A DNA stretch of 34,254 nt, from assembly GCF_000220565.1 (NCBI RefSeq), contig NZ_AFPM01000015.1, positions 1 through 34,254 on the forward strand, given 5' to 3'. Below, piece after piece: positions 15,866 through 23,816 of the stretch (positions are counted from its first letter, which is position 1; each line of letters opens with the position of its first letter). The notes beneath the pieces are model-generated. The model had not been told where the DNA came from, ran no database searches, and worked only from the letters and a program-made list of their open reading frames with translations. Both the position numbers and the translations under genes were made by a program. The DNA comes from Oceanicola sp. S124 (GTDB lineage Bacteria; Pseudomonadota; Alphaproteobacteria; Rhodobacterales; Rhodobacteraceae).

Positions 15866-17089
15866 TCAGCCCGCAAGCTCCTGGCGGTTCAGGGCGCAAT
15901 GCGACCACAGACCGTCCATCGCGCGTACCAGCTTCTCGGTCTCCAGCGGGCCATGCACCGGCGAAGGGGTGAAACGCAGCCGCTCGGTGCCGCGCGGCAC
16001 GGTCGGGAAGTTGATCGGCTGGACGTAGATGCCGTGGTCTTCCAGCAGCATGTCCGAGATCATTTTGGTATGCACCGGGTTGCCGACGATGACCGGCACG
16101 ATATGGCTGCCGTGGTCGATCAGCGGCAGGCCCAGGGCCTTGAACCGGGTCTTGAGGATCTTCGCCCCCTCCTGGTGCTTGTCGCGCAGCGCCTGGTCGC
16201 CCTTCAGGTGGCGGATCGAGGCGGCACAGCCGGCCGCGACCGCCGGCGGGATCGAAGACGAGAAGATGAAGCCCGGCGCATAGGAGCGCACCGCGTCCAC
16301 CATCTTGGCCGAGGCGGCGATATAGCCCCCCAGCACACCGAAGGCCTTGGCCATGGTGCCGTTGATGATGTCGATCCGATGGGCGATGCGGTCGCGTTCC
16401 GTGACGCCACCGCCGCGCGGCCCGTACATGCCGACCGCGTGCACCTCGTCGATATAGGTCAGGGCGTTGAATTCGTCCGCAAGGTCGCAGATCGCCTCGA
16501 TCGGGCCGAAATCGCCGTCCATCGAATAGACCGACTCGAAGGCGATCAGCTTGGGCGCGGCGGGGTCGTCGGCCTCAAGCAGCTCGCGCAGGTGCGCGAC
16601 GTCGTTGTGACGGAAGATCCGCTTGGCCCCACCGTTGCGCCGCACGCCCTCGATCATCGAGGCATGATTCAGCGCGTCGGAATAGATGATCAGCCCGGGG
16701 AACAGCTTGGGCAGGGTCGACAGCGTCGCGTCATTGGCCACATAGGCCGAGGTGAAGACCAGCGCCGCTTCCTTGCCGTGCAGGTCGGCCAGCTCGGCCT
16801 CAAGCGCCTTGTGATAGAGCGTCGTGCCCGAGATGTTGCGCGTGCCGCCCGATCCCGCCCCCGCCTTGTCCAGCGCGTCGTGCATCGCATCAAGCACCAC
16901 CGGGTGCTGCCCCATCCCCAGGTAATCGTTGCCGCACCAGACAGTCACCGGCTGCTCTGACCCGTCGGGCCTGCGCCAGGTCGCATGGGGGAACTGCCCC
17001 TTGTGGCGCACGATGTCGATAAAGGTCCGGTAACGTCCTTCTTCGTGCAGCTTGCCGAGTGCCTGGTCGAGTTGGGCTTCGTAAGTCAC
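15866..17089 (-). CDS. hemA: 5-Aminolevulinate synthase
   Basis: This 407-residue PLP enzyme condenses glycine and succinyl-CoA to 5-aminolevulinate (C4/Shemin pathway), the first step of heme and other tetrapyrroles. The PLP lysine is Lys248 ([14 protein letters not shown]), the same number as in the Rhodobacter enzyme. Glycine/PLP-site motifs ([25 protein letters not shown]) are intact. The start is GTG at 17089, matching the family N-terminus (YEAQLDQAL... [13 protein letters not shown]), with AAGGAAAG about 10-12 bases upstream. An FNR-type site with a matching -10 lies about 150 bases upstream, so oxygen control is likely. Confidence 0.97.
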   Translation of the reverse strand: MTYEAQLDQALGKLHEEGRYRTFIDIVRHKGQFPHATWRRPDGSEQPVTVWCGNDYLGMGQHPVVLDAMHDALDKAGAGSGGTRNISGTTLYHKALEAELADLHGKEAALVFTSAYVANDATLSTLPKLFPGLIIYSDALNHASMIEGVRRNGGAKRIFRHNDVAHLRELLEADDPAAPKLIAFESVYSMDGDFGPIEAICDLADEFNALTYIDEVHAVGMYGPRGGGVTERDRIAHRIDIINGTMAKAFGVLGGYIAASAKMVDAVRSYAPGFIFSSSIPPAVAAGCAASIRHLKGDQALRDKHQEGAKILKTRFKALGLPLIDHGSHIVPVIVGNPVHTKMISDMLLEDHGIYVQPINFPTVPRGTERLRFTPSPVHGPLETEKLVRAMDGLWSHCALNRQELAG

Positions 17090-17231
17090 GGGCTTGGTCT
17101 TTCCTTGCTTCGTCGTCTTCCCGGCAGGCCTTCGGGGCTCTCCGGCTGCGTTCCCCTGCGAGGTCCGGATGGTCTAACACCCTCTCCCGCAGTTTGGAAT
17201 GAAAATAAGATCGTTCCCACGCTGCGTAAGC

Positions 17232-17271
17232 GTTACAAATTGACGCTCCCTCCCGCTTTGACATGGGTCAA
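17232..17271 (-). promoter_or_regulatory. FNR-type site and -10 of a hemA promoter
   Basis: TTGAC-ATGG-GTCAA (17258-17271) matches the FNR-family half-sites TTGAT/ATCAA with one change in each arm. On the minus strand the -10-like TGTAAC is at 17237-17232, which would place the start near 17224 and the site centre about 41 bp upstream. This is the class II activator position. FnrL control of hemA is known in Rhodobacter. The rest of the 17090-17592 gap shows no gene; the dipeptidase promoter must also lie there. Confidence 0.65.
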
Positions 17272-17592
17272 GCCGCAGCCTGCCCCGGCGCATTCCCTTG
17301 CCGCCCGGCGACTCTCGGTGTCGAGGCCGCGCGGGGCAAATGAAATTTCCCTTAAAACAAGGCCGGCCACGCCCCGCTTCTACCCCCGTCCCGGCGCGGC
17401 CCGAAGCGCTTCCTGTCGCGCCTTCGTCGCGAATTGGAGCGATTGCCGCCCGACGGGGCGCCCGCACCCCGGCGCGCGCCTCCGTCTTGGCCACGTCGAT
17501 CCGGGCCGCCGCTGGACACTGCCCGTGCCGGTGCTAGGCTCCGCGCGACGCAGGTGGCCCGTCTGCCTGCCCGAACCGGAAAAGGAGCTTCC

Positions 17593-18984
17593 ATGTCCGC
17601 CCCCTCCCTGGATCCCGTGCTGTCGCGCATCGATTCCGACATCTCTGCCGCCACCGAGCGGCTGCTGGAGCTGCTGCGCATCCCCTCGATCTCGACCGAC
17701 CCGGCCTACAAGGGCGATTGCGAAACCGCCGCCGACTGGCTGGTCGCCGACCTGGCCTCGATCGGCGTCAACGCTTCCAAGCGCCCCACCCCCGGTCACC
17801 CCATGGTCGTCGGTCATGCCGGGCCCAAGGGTGAGGGCGTGCCCCATGTCCTCTTCTACGGGCACTACGACGTGCAGCCGGTCGATCCGCTGAACCTCTG
17901 GGACAAGCCGCCCTTCGCGCCCGAGCTGCAGGAGACCCCCAAGGGCACCGTGATCCGCGGTCGCGGCTCGTCGGATGACAAGGGCCAGCTGATGACCTTC
18001 GTCGAGGCTTGCCGCGCCTGGAAGGCGATCCACGGCGAGCTGCCCTGCCGCATCACCTTCTTCTTCGAGGGCGAAGAGGAATCGGGCTCGCCCTCGCTGG
18101 TGCCCTACATGAAAGAGAACGCGGACGAGCTGAAAGCCGATATCGCGCTGATCTGCGACACCGGCCTGTTTGGCGAGGAAACCCCGGCCATCGTCACCAT
18201 GCTGCGCGGGTTGCTGGGCGAAGAGCTGACCGTCAAGGCGGCCAGCAAGGACCTGCATTCCGGCATGTACGGCGGCATCGCGATGAACCCGATCCGGGCG
18301 CTGTCCAACGTCATCGCGCAACTGCATGACGAGACGGGCCGCATCACCGTGCCTGGCTTCTACGACGGCGTGCCCGAGCTGTCGGACGAGCTGAAGGCGC
18401 AATGGGCGGGCCTCGGCTTCGACGCGTCGCATTTCCTCGGCGAGGTCGGCCTGTCGGTGCCTGCGGGCGAAGACAGCGTGACGCCGCTGGAGATGATCTG
18501 GTCGCGGCCCACCTGCGAGGTCAACGGCATCTGGGGCGGCTATACCGGCGAGGGCTTCAAGACCGTGCTGCCTGCCGAGGCCCATGCAAAGATCTCGTTC
18601 CGGCTGGTCGGCCAGCAGGACCCGCTGGCGATCCGCGAGAGCTTCCGCGCCTATGTGCGCTCGCTGCTGCCCGCAGATGTCGAGGTCGAGTTCAAGGGCC
18701 ATGGCGCCTCGCAGGCAGGCCAGATGGAGACCTCGGACCCCGCCTTCGAGAAGGCCCGGGCGGCGCTGTCGGACGAATGGCCCCAGCCTGCGGCCTTCGT
18801 CGGCTGCGGCGGCTCGATCCCGATTGCCGGGCATTTCCAGAAAATTCTCGACATGAATGCCATGCTGATCGGCTTCGGCAAGGATGATGACCAGCTGCAT
18901 TCGCCCAACGAGAAATACGATCTTAATTCCTTTCATAAAGGAATCCGAAGCTGGGCCCGGGTGCTGGATGCACTGAGCCGCTGA
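17593..18984 (+). CDS. M20 family metallodipeptidase
   Basis: This 463-residue di-zinc peptidase has the metal and catalytic motifs YGHYDVQP, GRGSSDDKGQ, FEGEEESGSPS and the late HSPNEKY. The lid-domain motif ASKDLHSGMYGG is also present. Related enzymes (M20A/F, carnosinase-type or CNDP-like) cleave dipeptides in the cytoplasm; no signal peptide is seen. The ATG has AAAGGAG seven bases upstream; an extended reading from 17434 lacks support. A 13-bp hairpin lies directly after its stop, joined to the next small gene. Confidence 0.93.
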   Translation: MSAPSLDPVLSRIDSDISAATERLLELLRIPSISTDPAYKGDCETAADWLVADLASIGVNASKRPTPGHPMVVGHAGPKGEGVPHVLFYGHYDVQPVDPLNLWDKPPFAPELQETPKGTVIRGRGSSDDKGQLMTFVEACRAWKAIHGELPCRITFFFEGEEESGSPSLVPYMKENADELKADIALICDTGLFGEETPAIVTMLRGLLGEELTVKAASKDLHSGMYGGIAMNPIRALSNVIAQLHDETGRITVPGFYDGVPELSDELKAQWAGLGFDASHFLGEVGLSVPAGEDSVTPLEMIWSRPTCEVNGIWGGYTGEGFKTVLPAEAHAKISFRLVGQQDPLAIRESFRAYVRSLLPADVEVEFKGHGASQAGQMETSDPAFEKARAALSDEWPQPAAFVGCGGSIPIAGHFQKILDMNAMLIGFGKDDDQLHSPNEKYDLNSFHKGIRSWARVLDALSR

Positions 18985-18990
18985 ACCTTC

Positions 18991-19026
18991 GGCGTCTCTC
19001 CCGGGCAGGGCTGCGGGAGAGACGCC
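18991..19026 (+). promoter_or_regulatory. Perfect 13-bp hairpin sequestering the ribosome site of the 19027 gene
   Basis: GGCGTCTCTCCCG (18991-19003) pairs without mismatch with CGGGAGAGACGCC (19014-19026) across a 10-nt loop. The 3' arm contains the GGGAGAG ribosome-binding site and ends one base before the ATG at 19027. No T-run follows, so a simple terminator is unlikely. Folded RNA would hide the start and translation would need unfolding or coupling from the dipeptidase, whose stop is 6 nt before the stem. Confidence 0.7.
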
Positions 19027-19434
19027 ATGGCACTGAACATCGAGGAAGAGATCGACCTGCGCATCGCCGCGATGGAGGCCGAGCCCTATGCCTCGACCCC
19101 CGCCGCCGAGGTGCGGCGCGAGATCCTGCTGGTCAGCGAGATCATTCACACCACTGGCATGGAGGCGGCGCCGCAATTGCGCGGGCTGTCGCAGATCGAG
19201 CTGCTGGGACTCGCCACCCCCAGCTCGACCGTGACCCGGGGCATCATCCGCTTCCGCCCCGAGGGCGAGCTGCGTGCTCCCTATTACAAGGAAGAGGATC
19301 ACACGATCCGCCTCTGGCTGGATCTTCGCCACCTCGACCATGTGCTCTGGCAGCTCAATCACCGCAAGCGCTGGCTCTGGGTCGGCACCTGGCCCGACGG
19401 CTACACCTACGCCGACCTGCACAGCCGCCCCTGA
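19027..19434 (+). CDS. Small hypothetical protein, 135 residues
   Basis: This protein is acidic and helix-rich at its N-terminus (MALNIEEEIDLRIAAMEAEP, about 50 residues) and ends in a tryptophan-rich, basic segment (RLWLDLRHLDHVLWQLNHRKRWLWVG, interrupted for length). It has no signal peptide or membrane helix. GGGAGAG lies six bases before the ATG but is inside the perfect hairpin at 18991-19026. I do not recognise the family. Codon use (high G/C third position) is like its neighbours. It follows the dipeptidase by 42 nt in the same direction. Confidence 0.7.
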   Translation: MALNIEEEIDLRIAAMEAEPYASTPAAEVRREILLVSEIIHTTGMEAAPQLRGLSQIELLGLATPSSTVTRGIIRFRPEGELRAPYYKEEDHTIRLWLDLRHLDHVLWQLNHRKRWLWVGTWPDGYTYADLHSRP

Positions 19435-19442
19435 GCGCGGCT

Positions 19443-19598
19443 GGTGGATTGCCATCCACCCTACGATGTCGGGAGGTCCGCCCTGCGCGCCAACCCGCCC
19501 TGTGTACCCCAGGCCCTGCGCCCCTGGAACACCTGGGCCAGGGCGCGCCCGAAGGCCCGGCCCGTCGCCCTCCCGCGTAGGGTGGATGACAATCCACC
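19443..19598. repeat. Inverted pair of REP-like hairpin repeats
   Basis: A GGTGGAT-TGCC-ATCCACC hairpin followed by CTACG lies at 19443-19465, and the opposite copy, CGTAG then GGTGGAT-GACA-ATCCACC, at 19576-19598. The CTAC/GTAG ends face inwards, as in the pair at 5036-5106, here with a 110-bp spacer of no obvious content. The rest of 19435-19883 holds no supported gene. Confidence 0.78.
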
Positions 19599-19883
19599 TT
19601 TGCCCGCGACCGGCAATGCCATGCCGTCGATGGCGCGCGCATCGGAGTGAGGGCAAGCCCCGCCCCGATGGCACCACGGCTGCCGCAGCGTGACGCTACG
19701 TTTGAGACTGACCGTGCCAACCCCGGAAAGCCCCGCCCCTGCCCCTGATCGGGCGAAAGGCAGCACCCCGGCCTCTGCCGATCTTGCCGGCAGGACGACA
19801 TGACGAAACGGGCTTCGACCCGGACAGGTCGAACACCCTGCAAGACCGAAGACTTGCAAAACTTTCACAGACTGAGGGGAAAG

Positions 19884-19960
19884 TGGCGCGGTTGACGGGG
19901 CTCGAACCCGCGACCCCCGGCGTGACAGGCCGGTACTCTAACCAACTGAGCTACAACCGC
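19884..19960 (-). tRNA. tRNA-Asp (anticodon GTC)
   Basis: The minus strand reads a cloverleaf beginning GCGGTTGTAGCTCAG, with anticodon stem/loop GGCCTGTCACGCC, T arm GGGTTCGAGCCCC and acceptor end CAACCGC-G-CCA. The CCA is encoded. It is 77 nt long. The acceptor stem pairs fully (GCGGTTG with CAACCGC). A short hairpin ACTTTC/GAAAGT followed by TTTT just downstream (19857-19884, minus strand) may terminate it. Confidence 0.97.
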
Positions 19961-19978
19961 TCTCTCACCGTGGAGGGC

Positions 19979-20007
19979 CTTCTATTCGCCGCACCTCGGG
20001 GCGTCAA
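19979..20007 (-). promoter_or_regulatory. Promoter of tRNA-Asp
   Basis: On the minus strand, TTGACG (20007-20002) is 17 nt from TAGAAG (19984-19979). Transcription would begin near 19972, about 12 nt before the mature tRNA 5' end. Both boxes match the sigma-70 consensus well for this GC-rich DNA. Confidence 0.6.
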
Positions 20008-20230
20008 GAAGGAAAATCCGCCGCATCGCGAATTAATCGCCAAGCCCCTGCGCGCAGGCCTTTTTCCAAAGGTTCCCCTCAGCCTCCGCTGCCCACCCCG
20101 GCCTCGCCACGCGGGCCCGGCACGGCGCCTCGCGCCCTCTCAGACCTTGGTCCCGGGTGCTGCCAAACCGCTTGACCGCCGTCCCGCACGGGGCATCCTG
20201 TTGCCGGAGCCAGAACGCCAGGCAGTCCGA

Positions 20231-20695
20231 ATGGAGCTTTCACAACAAGACCTTGCGATGGTGCGCGCCTTCATCGCCGAGCTGGAAACGACCGCGCCCC
20301 CGGATGCCGAAAGGGTCCGCAAGCAGCGGCAGGCCCCGCGCCCGGACTGGTCCAAATTGGATCTGCCCGCGATCGACAGCGCCTATCGCCGCTTCTGGCT
20401 GGCACAGACCGGCACCGCGCGGCAGGCCTTCGCCGCGCAGCACGGCCCCGATTATCTGCTGGTGATCGCGAACGACCTGCCCCGACTCCTCGCCTACTGC
20501 CGTCATGTCCTGCAGGACCAGCGCGACCATGGCACCTGGCCCCGCCCCGATGCCTGTCGTCTGCTCTGCGAACACCTCTCGCACCGGCGGCGGTTCGACC
20601 TGGCACGCCGGGTCGAGATGGGCTTCGAGCGACAGGTCATCCGAAGCGACGGCCGCACCCGACAGCGCGCCTCGTGGCATCAATCCCCGGCCTGA
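20231..20695 (+). CDS. Hypothetical protein, 154 residues
   Basis: The likely gene starts at MELSQQDLAMVRAFIAELE. The frame is open much further upstream but that part overlaps the antisense of tRNA-Asp and is not credible. The protein is rich in Arg, Ala and Leu and mostly helical by composition, with no signal peptide or membrane helix. Conspicuous segments are RFWLAQTGTARQAFAAQHG and RLLAYCRHVLQDQRDHG. I do not recognise the family. The ribosome site is weak (AGGCAG). It stands alone between two tRNA genes on the opposite strand, so it may be an orphan or transferred gene; confidence is moderate. Confidence 0.5.
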   Translation: MELSQQDLAMVRAFIAELETTAPPDAERVRKQRQAPRPDWSKLDLPAIDSAYRRFWLAQTGTARQAFAAQHGPDYLLVIANDLPRLLAYCRHVLQDQRDHGTWPRPDACRLLCEHLSHRRRFDLARRVEMGFERQVIRSDGRTRQRASWHQSPA

Positions 20696-21358
20696 CCGGG
20701 AAAACCCGACTGCTCTTGTTTGTTTTATGTTTTGTTTCCATACACATGACACAAATTAGACGTTCCCATAGCGCCACCGCGGAACTACCCTTCAAGGGCG
20801 AACGGGTCGCATCGCGGCGCATTTTATGAGTGTGCAGACGGATAGATCGGCTGGCCGGTCCGGGTTGTCCCTCCCTGGCCCGGCGTCCCCGCAGCCAGAT
20901 CTTCGGTTCGCAGGTGCCGCGCCCGATGCCTGGCCGCAAGGCCGCCCGTTCGCCATGGTTCCGCTGCCCCGCCCTGAACGGACGGAAGATCGCTGCGCCG
21001 CCCCGGCCGCTCCTCCGGCAGCCCGGTCCACCGACAGGTGCCCCTGCCCCGCACGCCCCCATCAGTCAGAAAACGCCCACGAAACAGGCAAATCCGCCCG
21101 AGGGGCAAGCGGATTGTCAGGGCGGCACCACCGCCTTGCGCGGAAATGTTCCCCGGGCAGGTGGCGCAAATGGCCTGTCAGACTACTATGTCTTCAAGGC
21201 CCGCGGTTCTCGACGGGCTCGCCCTCGTCCCCTCCGGAGGCGGAAAACCTGCTGGACTTACCGTCCAACAGCGAGATCAACTGGGAACACAGACCCAAGG
21301 CGCAGGCCCTCAAGTCGCCACAAGGAAGACCGGAAGCATTGCGAAATAAAGAAAAAGT
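20696..21358. other. Gene-poor stretch between orphan gene and tRNA-Val
   Basis: Open frames on both strands here have random-looking composition and no ribosome sites, so I support no gene. Positions about 20700-20765 are distinctly A/T-rich (runs such as TTGTTTGTTTTATG). A T-rich tract on the minus strand follows tRNA-Val (21358 downwards) and may end that transcript. I see no direct repeat of the tRNA-Val 3' end that would mark an attachment site. Confidence 0.5.
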
Positions 21359-21434
<76 letters not shown>

Positions 21435-21482
21435 GCCGAGCGCCCACCTACCCCAAGCAACAGGCCGGGCGCAAGAGGTGAC

Positions 21483-22259
21483 ATGACGAAACCTCCCTTC
21501 ATGGTGTTCACGGATCTGGACGGCACGCTGCTGGATCACGAGAGCTATTCCTATGCCGCCGCCCTGCCCGCCCTGGCGCAGCTGAGGGCGCGCAATGTCC
21601 CTGTGGTGCTGGCCTCCTCCAAGACCGGCCCCGAGATCCATGCCCTACGCGAGGAGCTTCGGCTCTCGGCCTCGCCGGCCATCGTCGAGAACGGCGCCGG
21701 GCTGCTGCTGCCGCGCGAGGCGCCGCCCGGGCAGGGCGAGGCCTACCAGCGCCTGCGGGCCGCCCTCGACCTGCTGGACCCGGACCTGCGCCGCTGCTTC
21801 CGCGGCTTCGGCGACATCGGCCCCGAGGGCGTGGTCGAGGATGCCGGGCTGTCCTATGAGAAGGCCCGCATGGCCTGCCAGCGTGCCTGGTCGGAACCCG
21901 GGCTCTGGGAAGGCGACGCCGATCAGAAACGCGCCTTTCTCGCCGCGCTTGCCGATCATGGCATCACCGCGCGGCGCGGCGGGCGCTACCTGACGCTCTC
22001 CTTCGGGGGCACCAAGGCCGACCGCATGGACGAGGCGGCGGCGCTCTTCGGCCATCCGCCGAGGATCGCGCTCGGCGATGCGCCCAACGACCGCGAGATG
22101 CTGGAACATGCCGATATCGGCGTCATCATCGCCAATCCCCATGGCGCGCCCCTGCCCGAACTGCGCGGCGAGCGCGACGGCGCCATCCTGCGCAGCCAGA
22201 AATCCGGCCCCGCAGGCTGGAACGAGATGATGCTCAAGCTAACATCGAGACTGAGCTGA
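21483..22259 (+). CDS. gpgP: HAD-IIB phosphatase, glucosyl-/mannosyl-3-phosphoglycerate phosphatase type
   Basis: This 258-residue HAD-superfamily phosphatase has motif I FTDLDGTLLDHE (Asp11/Asp13), motif II in VVLASSKTGPEI, the Lys motif region (FGGTKADRMDEA) and motif IV GDAPNDREML. The SSKT and GDAPND forms resemble mannosyl-3-phosphoglycerate phosphatases (MpgP family). Because the next gene, 45 nt downstream, is a glucosyl-3-phosphoglycerate synthase, its likely job is removing phosphate from glucosyl-3-phosphoglycerate to give glucosylglycerate. It may act on both sugars. The ATG follows AAGAGGTG at about five bases. Confidence 0.88.
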   Translation: MTKPPFMVFTDLDGTLLDHESYSYAAALPALAQLRARNVPVVLASSKTGPEIHALREELRLSASPAIVENGAGLLLPREAPPGQGEAYQRLRAALDLLDPDLRRCFRGFGDIGPEGVVEDAGLSYEKARMACQRAWSEPGLWEGDADQKRAFLAALADHGITARRGGRYLTLSFGGTKADRMDEAAALFGHPPRIALGDAPNDREMLEHADIGVIIANPHGAPLPELRGERDGAILRSQKSGPAGWNEMMLKLTSRLS

Positions 22260-22304
22260 CAGACCTGACCGACAGACCTGACCGAGACAGCAAAGGGGGC
22301 CGAG

Positions 22305-23525
22305 GTGGCTGACTTTCACCAGAACGGCAATATTGCCACCATCCACAACCTGCGCACGCGCAGCTCGGAGGACATGACGCGCGAACTGACCTCCTTCGGG
22401 GCCAGCCGCAAGATCTCTCTCGTGCTGCCCTCGCTTTATTCCGAGCTGGAGGGCGAGGCGCTGCCGCGCATCCTCGACGAGCTGAAGCAGGTGCCCTACC
22501 TGCACCGCATCGTCATCGGTCTCGACCAGGCGACCGAGGAACAGTACCGCCACGCGCGCGAGTTCTTCTCGGTACTGCCGCAGAACCACGTGGTGATCTG
22601 GAACTCCTCGCCGCGGATGACGGCGATCCAGGACCGGCTGACGGCGCTTGGCCTGGGGCCGATCGAGAACGGCAAGGGCAAGAACGTCTGGTCCTGCCTC
22701 GGCTTCCTGATCGCCTGCGCCGACAGCTCGGTGGTGGCGATCCACGATTGCGATATCGTCACCTATGACCGCGACCTGCTCAACCGGCTCGTCTACCCGG
22801 TGGCGAACCCCTCGTTCCCCTACCAGATTTCCAAGGGCTATTACGCCCGGGTCGGCGGCAACAAGATCAATGGCCGGGTCAGCCGGATGCTGGTTTCGCC
22901 GATCCTGATCGCACTGAAGCGCACCATCGGGGATCGTGATTACCTCGATTACCTGCGCGCCTTCCGCTACCCGCTGTCGGGCGAGATGGCGATGCGCACG
23001 GGCATCTTGCCCGACCTGCGCATCCCGTCGGACTGGGGTCTGGAAATCGGCGTGCTGTCCGAGGCCTGGCGCAACCTGGCGCCGAAGTCGGTCTGCCAGG
23101 TCGAAGTGGCGGACAACTACGACCACAAGCACCAGGATCTCTCGCCAGAGGACAAGACCAGGGGCCTGTCGCGCATGTCGATCGACATCTGCAAGGCGAT
23201 GTACCGCAAGCTTGCCGCCGACGGCACGGTCTTCAGCGAAGAGATCTTCCGCACCCTCAAGGCCACCTACTACCGCTCGGCGCTGGACCTGCTGGACTGC
23301 TATTACAACGATGCCAAGGCCAACGGCCTCCATGTCGACCGCCATGCCGAGGAAAACGCGGTGGAGCTCTTCGCCGAGAACATCATCGAGGCCGGGCATA
23401 TCTTCCTCGACAAGCCCTCGGAGACGCCTTTCATCCCGACCTGGAACCGGGTGCATTCGGCGGACCCCGACCTGATGTCGGACATGCTGAAGGGCGTGGC
23501 CCAGGATCTGGAAGAGTTCAAGTAG
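22305..23525 (+). CDS. gpgS: Glucosyl-3-phosphoglycerate synthase (GT81)
   Basis: This 406-residue glycosyltransferase begins at GTG 22305 after AAAGGGGG and has the GpgS-like N-terminus (ADFHQNGNIATIHNL). The nucleotide-sugar motif is Asp148-Cys-Asp150 in AIHDCDIVTYDRD. PLSGEMAMR and DWGLEIGVLSE match the family's acceptor region. It would transfer glucose from a nucleotide donor to 3-phosphoglycerate, the first step to the compatible solute glucosylglycerate. It is paired with the phosphatase upstream. The family assignment is strong; donor preference is inferred. Confidence 0.93.
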   Translation: MADFHQNGNIATIHNLRTRSSEDMTRELTSFGASRKISLVLPSLYSELEGEALPRILDELKQVPYLHRIVIGLDQATEEQYRHAREFFSVLPQNHVVIWNSSPRMTAIQDRLTALGLGPIENGKGKNVWSCLGFLIACADSSVVAIHDCDIVTYDRDLLNRLVYPVANPSFPYQISKGYYARVGGNKINGRVSRMLVSPILIALKRTIGDRDYLDYLRAFRYPLSGEMAMRTGILPDLRIPSDWGLEIGVLSEAWRNLAPKSVCQVEVADNYDHKHQDLSPEDKTRGLSRMSIDICKAMYRKLAADGTVFSEEIFRTLKATYYRSALDLLDCYYNDAKANGLHVDRHAEENAVELFAENIIEAGHIFLDKPSETPFIPTWNRVHSADPDLMSDMLKGVAQDLEEFK

Positions 23526-23587
23526 CCGGGACCGGAAGGCAAAGGCGAAGGAAAGGGGGGGGCGCTGCCCCCCGTCTCCGTTCCGGA

Positions 23588-23753
23588 GCCTCCCCCCGGA
23601 GTATTTTCAGCCTGGTGATGCGCGAAGTGCAGTGCCCCTCCGGGTGCCGGACGTCCGCCATCGAGAGCGTGCACGCTCTCGTCGCCAAAGTCGGCCGCCC
23701 GGAAAGGCACCGTCCCGCTGCATCACCAGGCTGAAAGTACTCCCACCGGAGGC
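23588..23753. repeat. Long imperfect palindrome between converging genes
   Basis: A 24-bp arm at 23598-23621 (GGAGTATTTTCAGCCTGGTG then ATGC) is repeated in inverted form at 23720-23743 with one mismatch. Around and inside, complementarity continues imperfectly, and the centre is a perfect 20-bp palindrome (23662-23681). The two symmetry centres differ by one base, so the element is a single 166-nt palindrome. It occupies the gap between the gpgS stop and the phosphorylase stop and may be a MITE-like repeat or a bidirectional terminator. Confidence 0.75.
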
Positions 23754-23816
23754 CGCCCGTCATGAGGGGCCGCGCCGCAGGCGGGGTCGCGCGGGGCGGG
23801 CTTCCCCCTCTACGTC

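Noticed and set aside
18991-19026. Simple intrinsic terminator of the dipeptidase gene
   Set aside because: No T-run follows the stem on the plus strand and its 3' arm abuts the start codon of the next gene, so a translational role fits better.
19784-20230. Upstream extension of the 20231 gene
   Set aside because: It reads through the complement of tRNA-Asp and its promoter, so the open frame is incidental.
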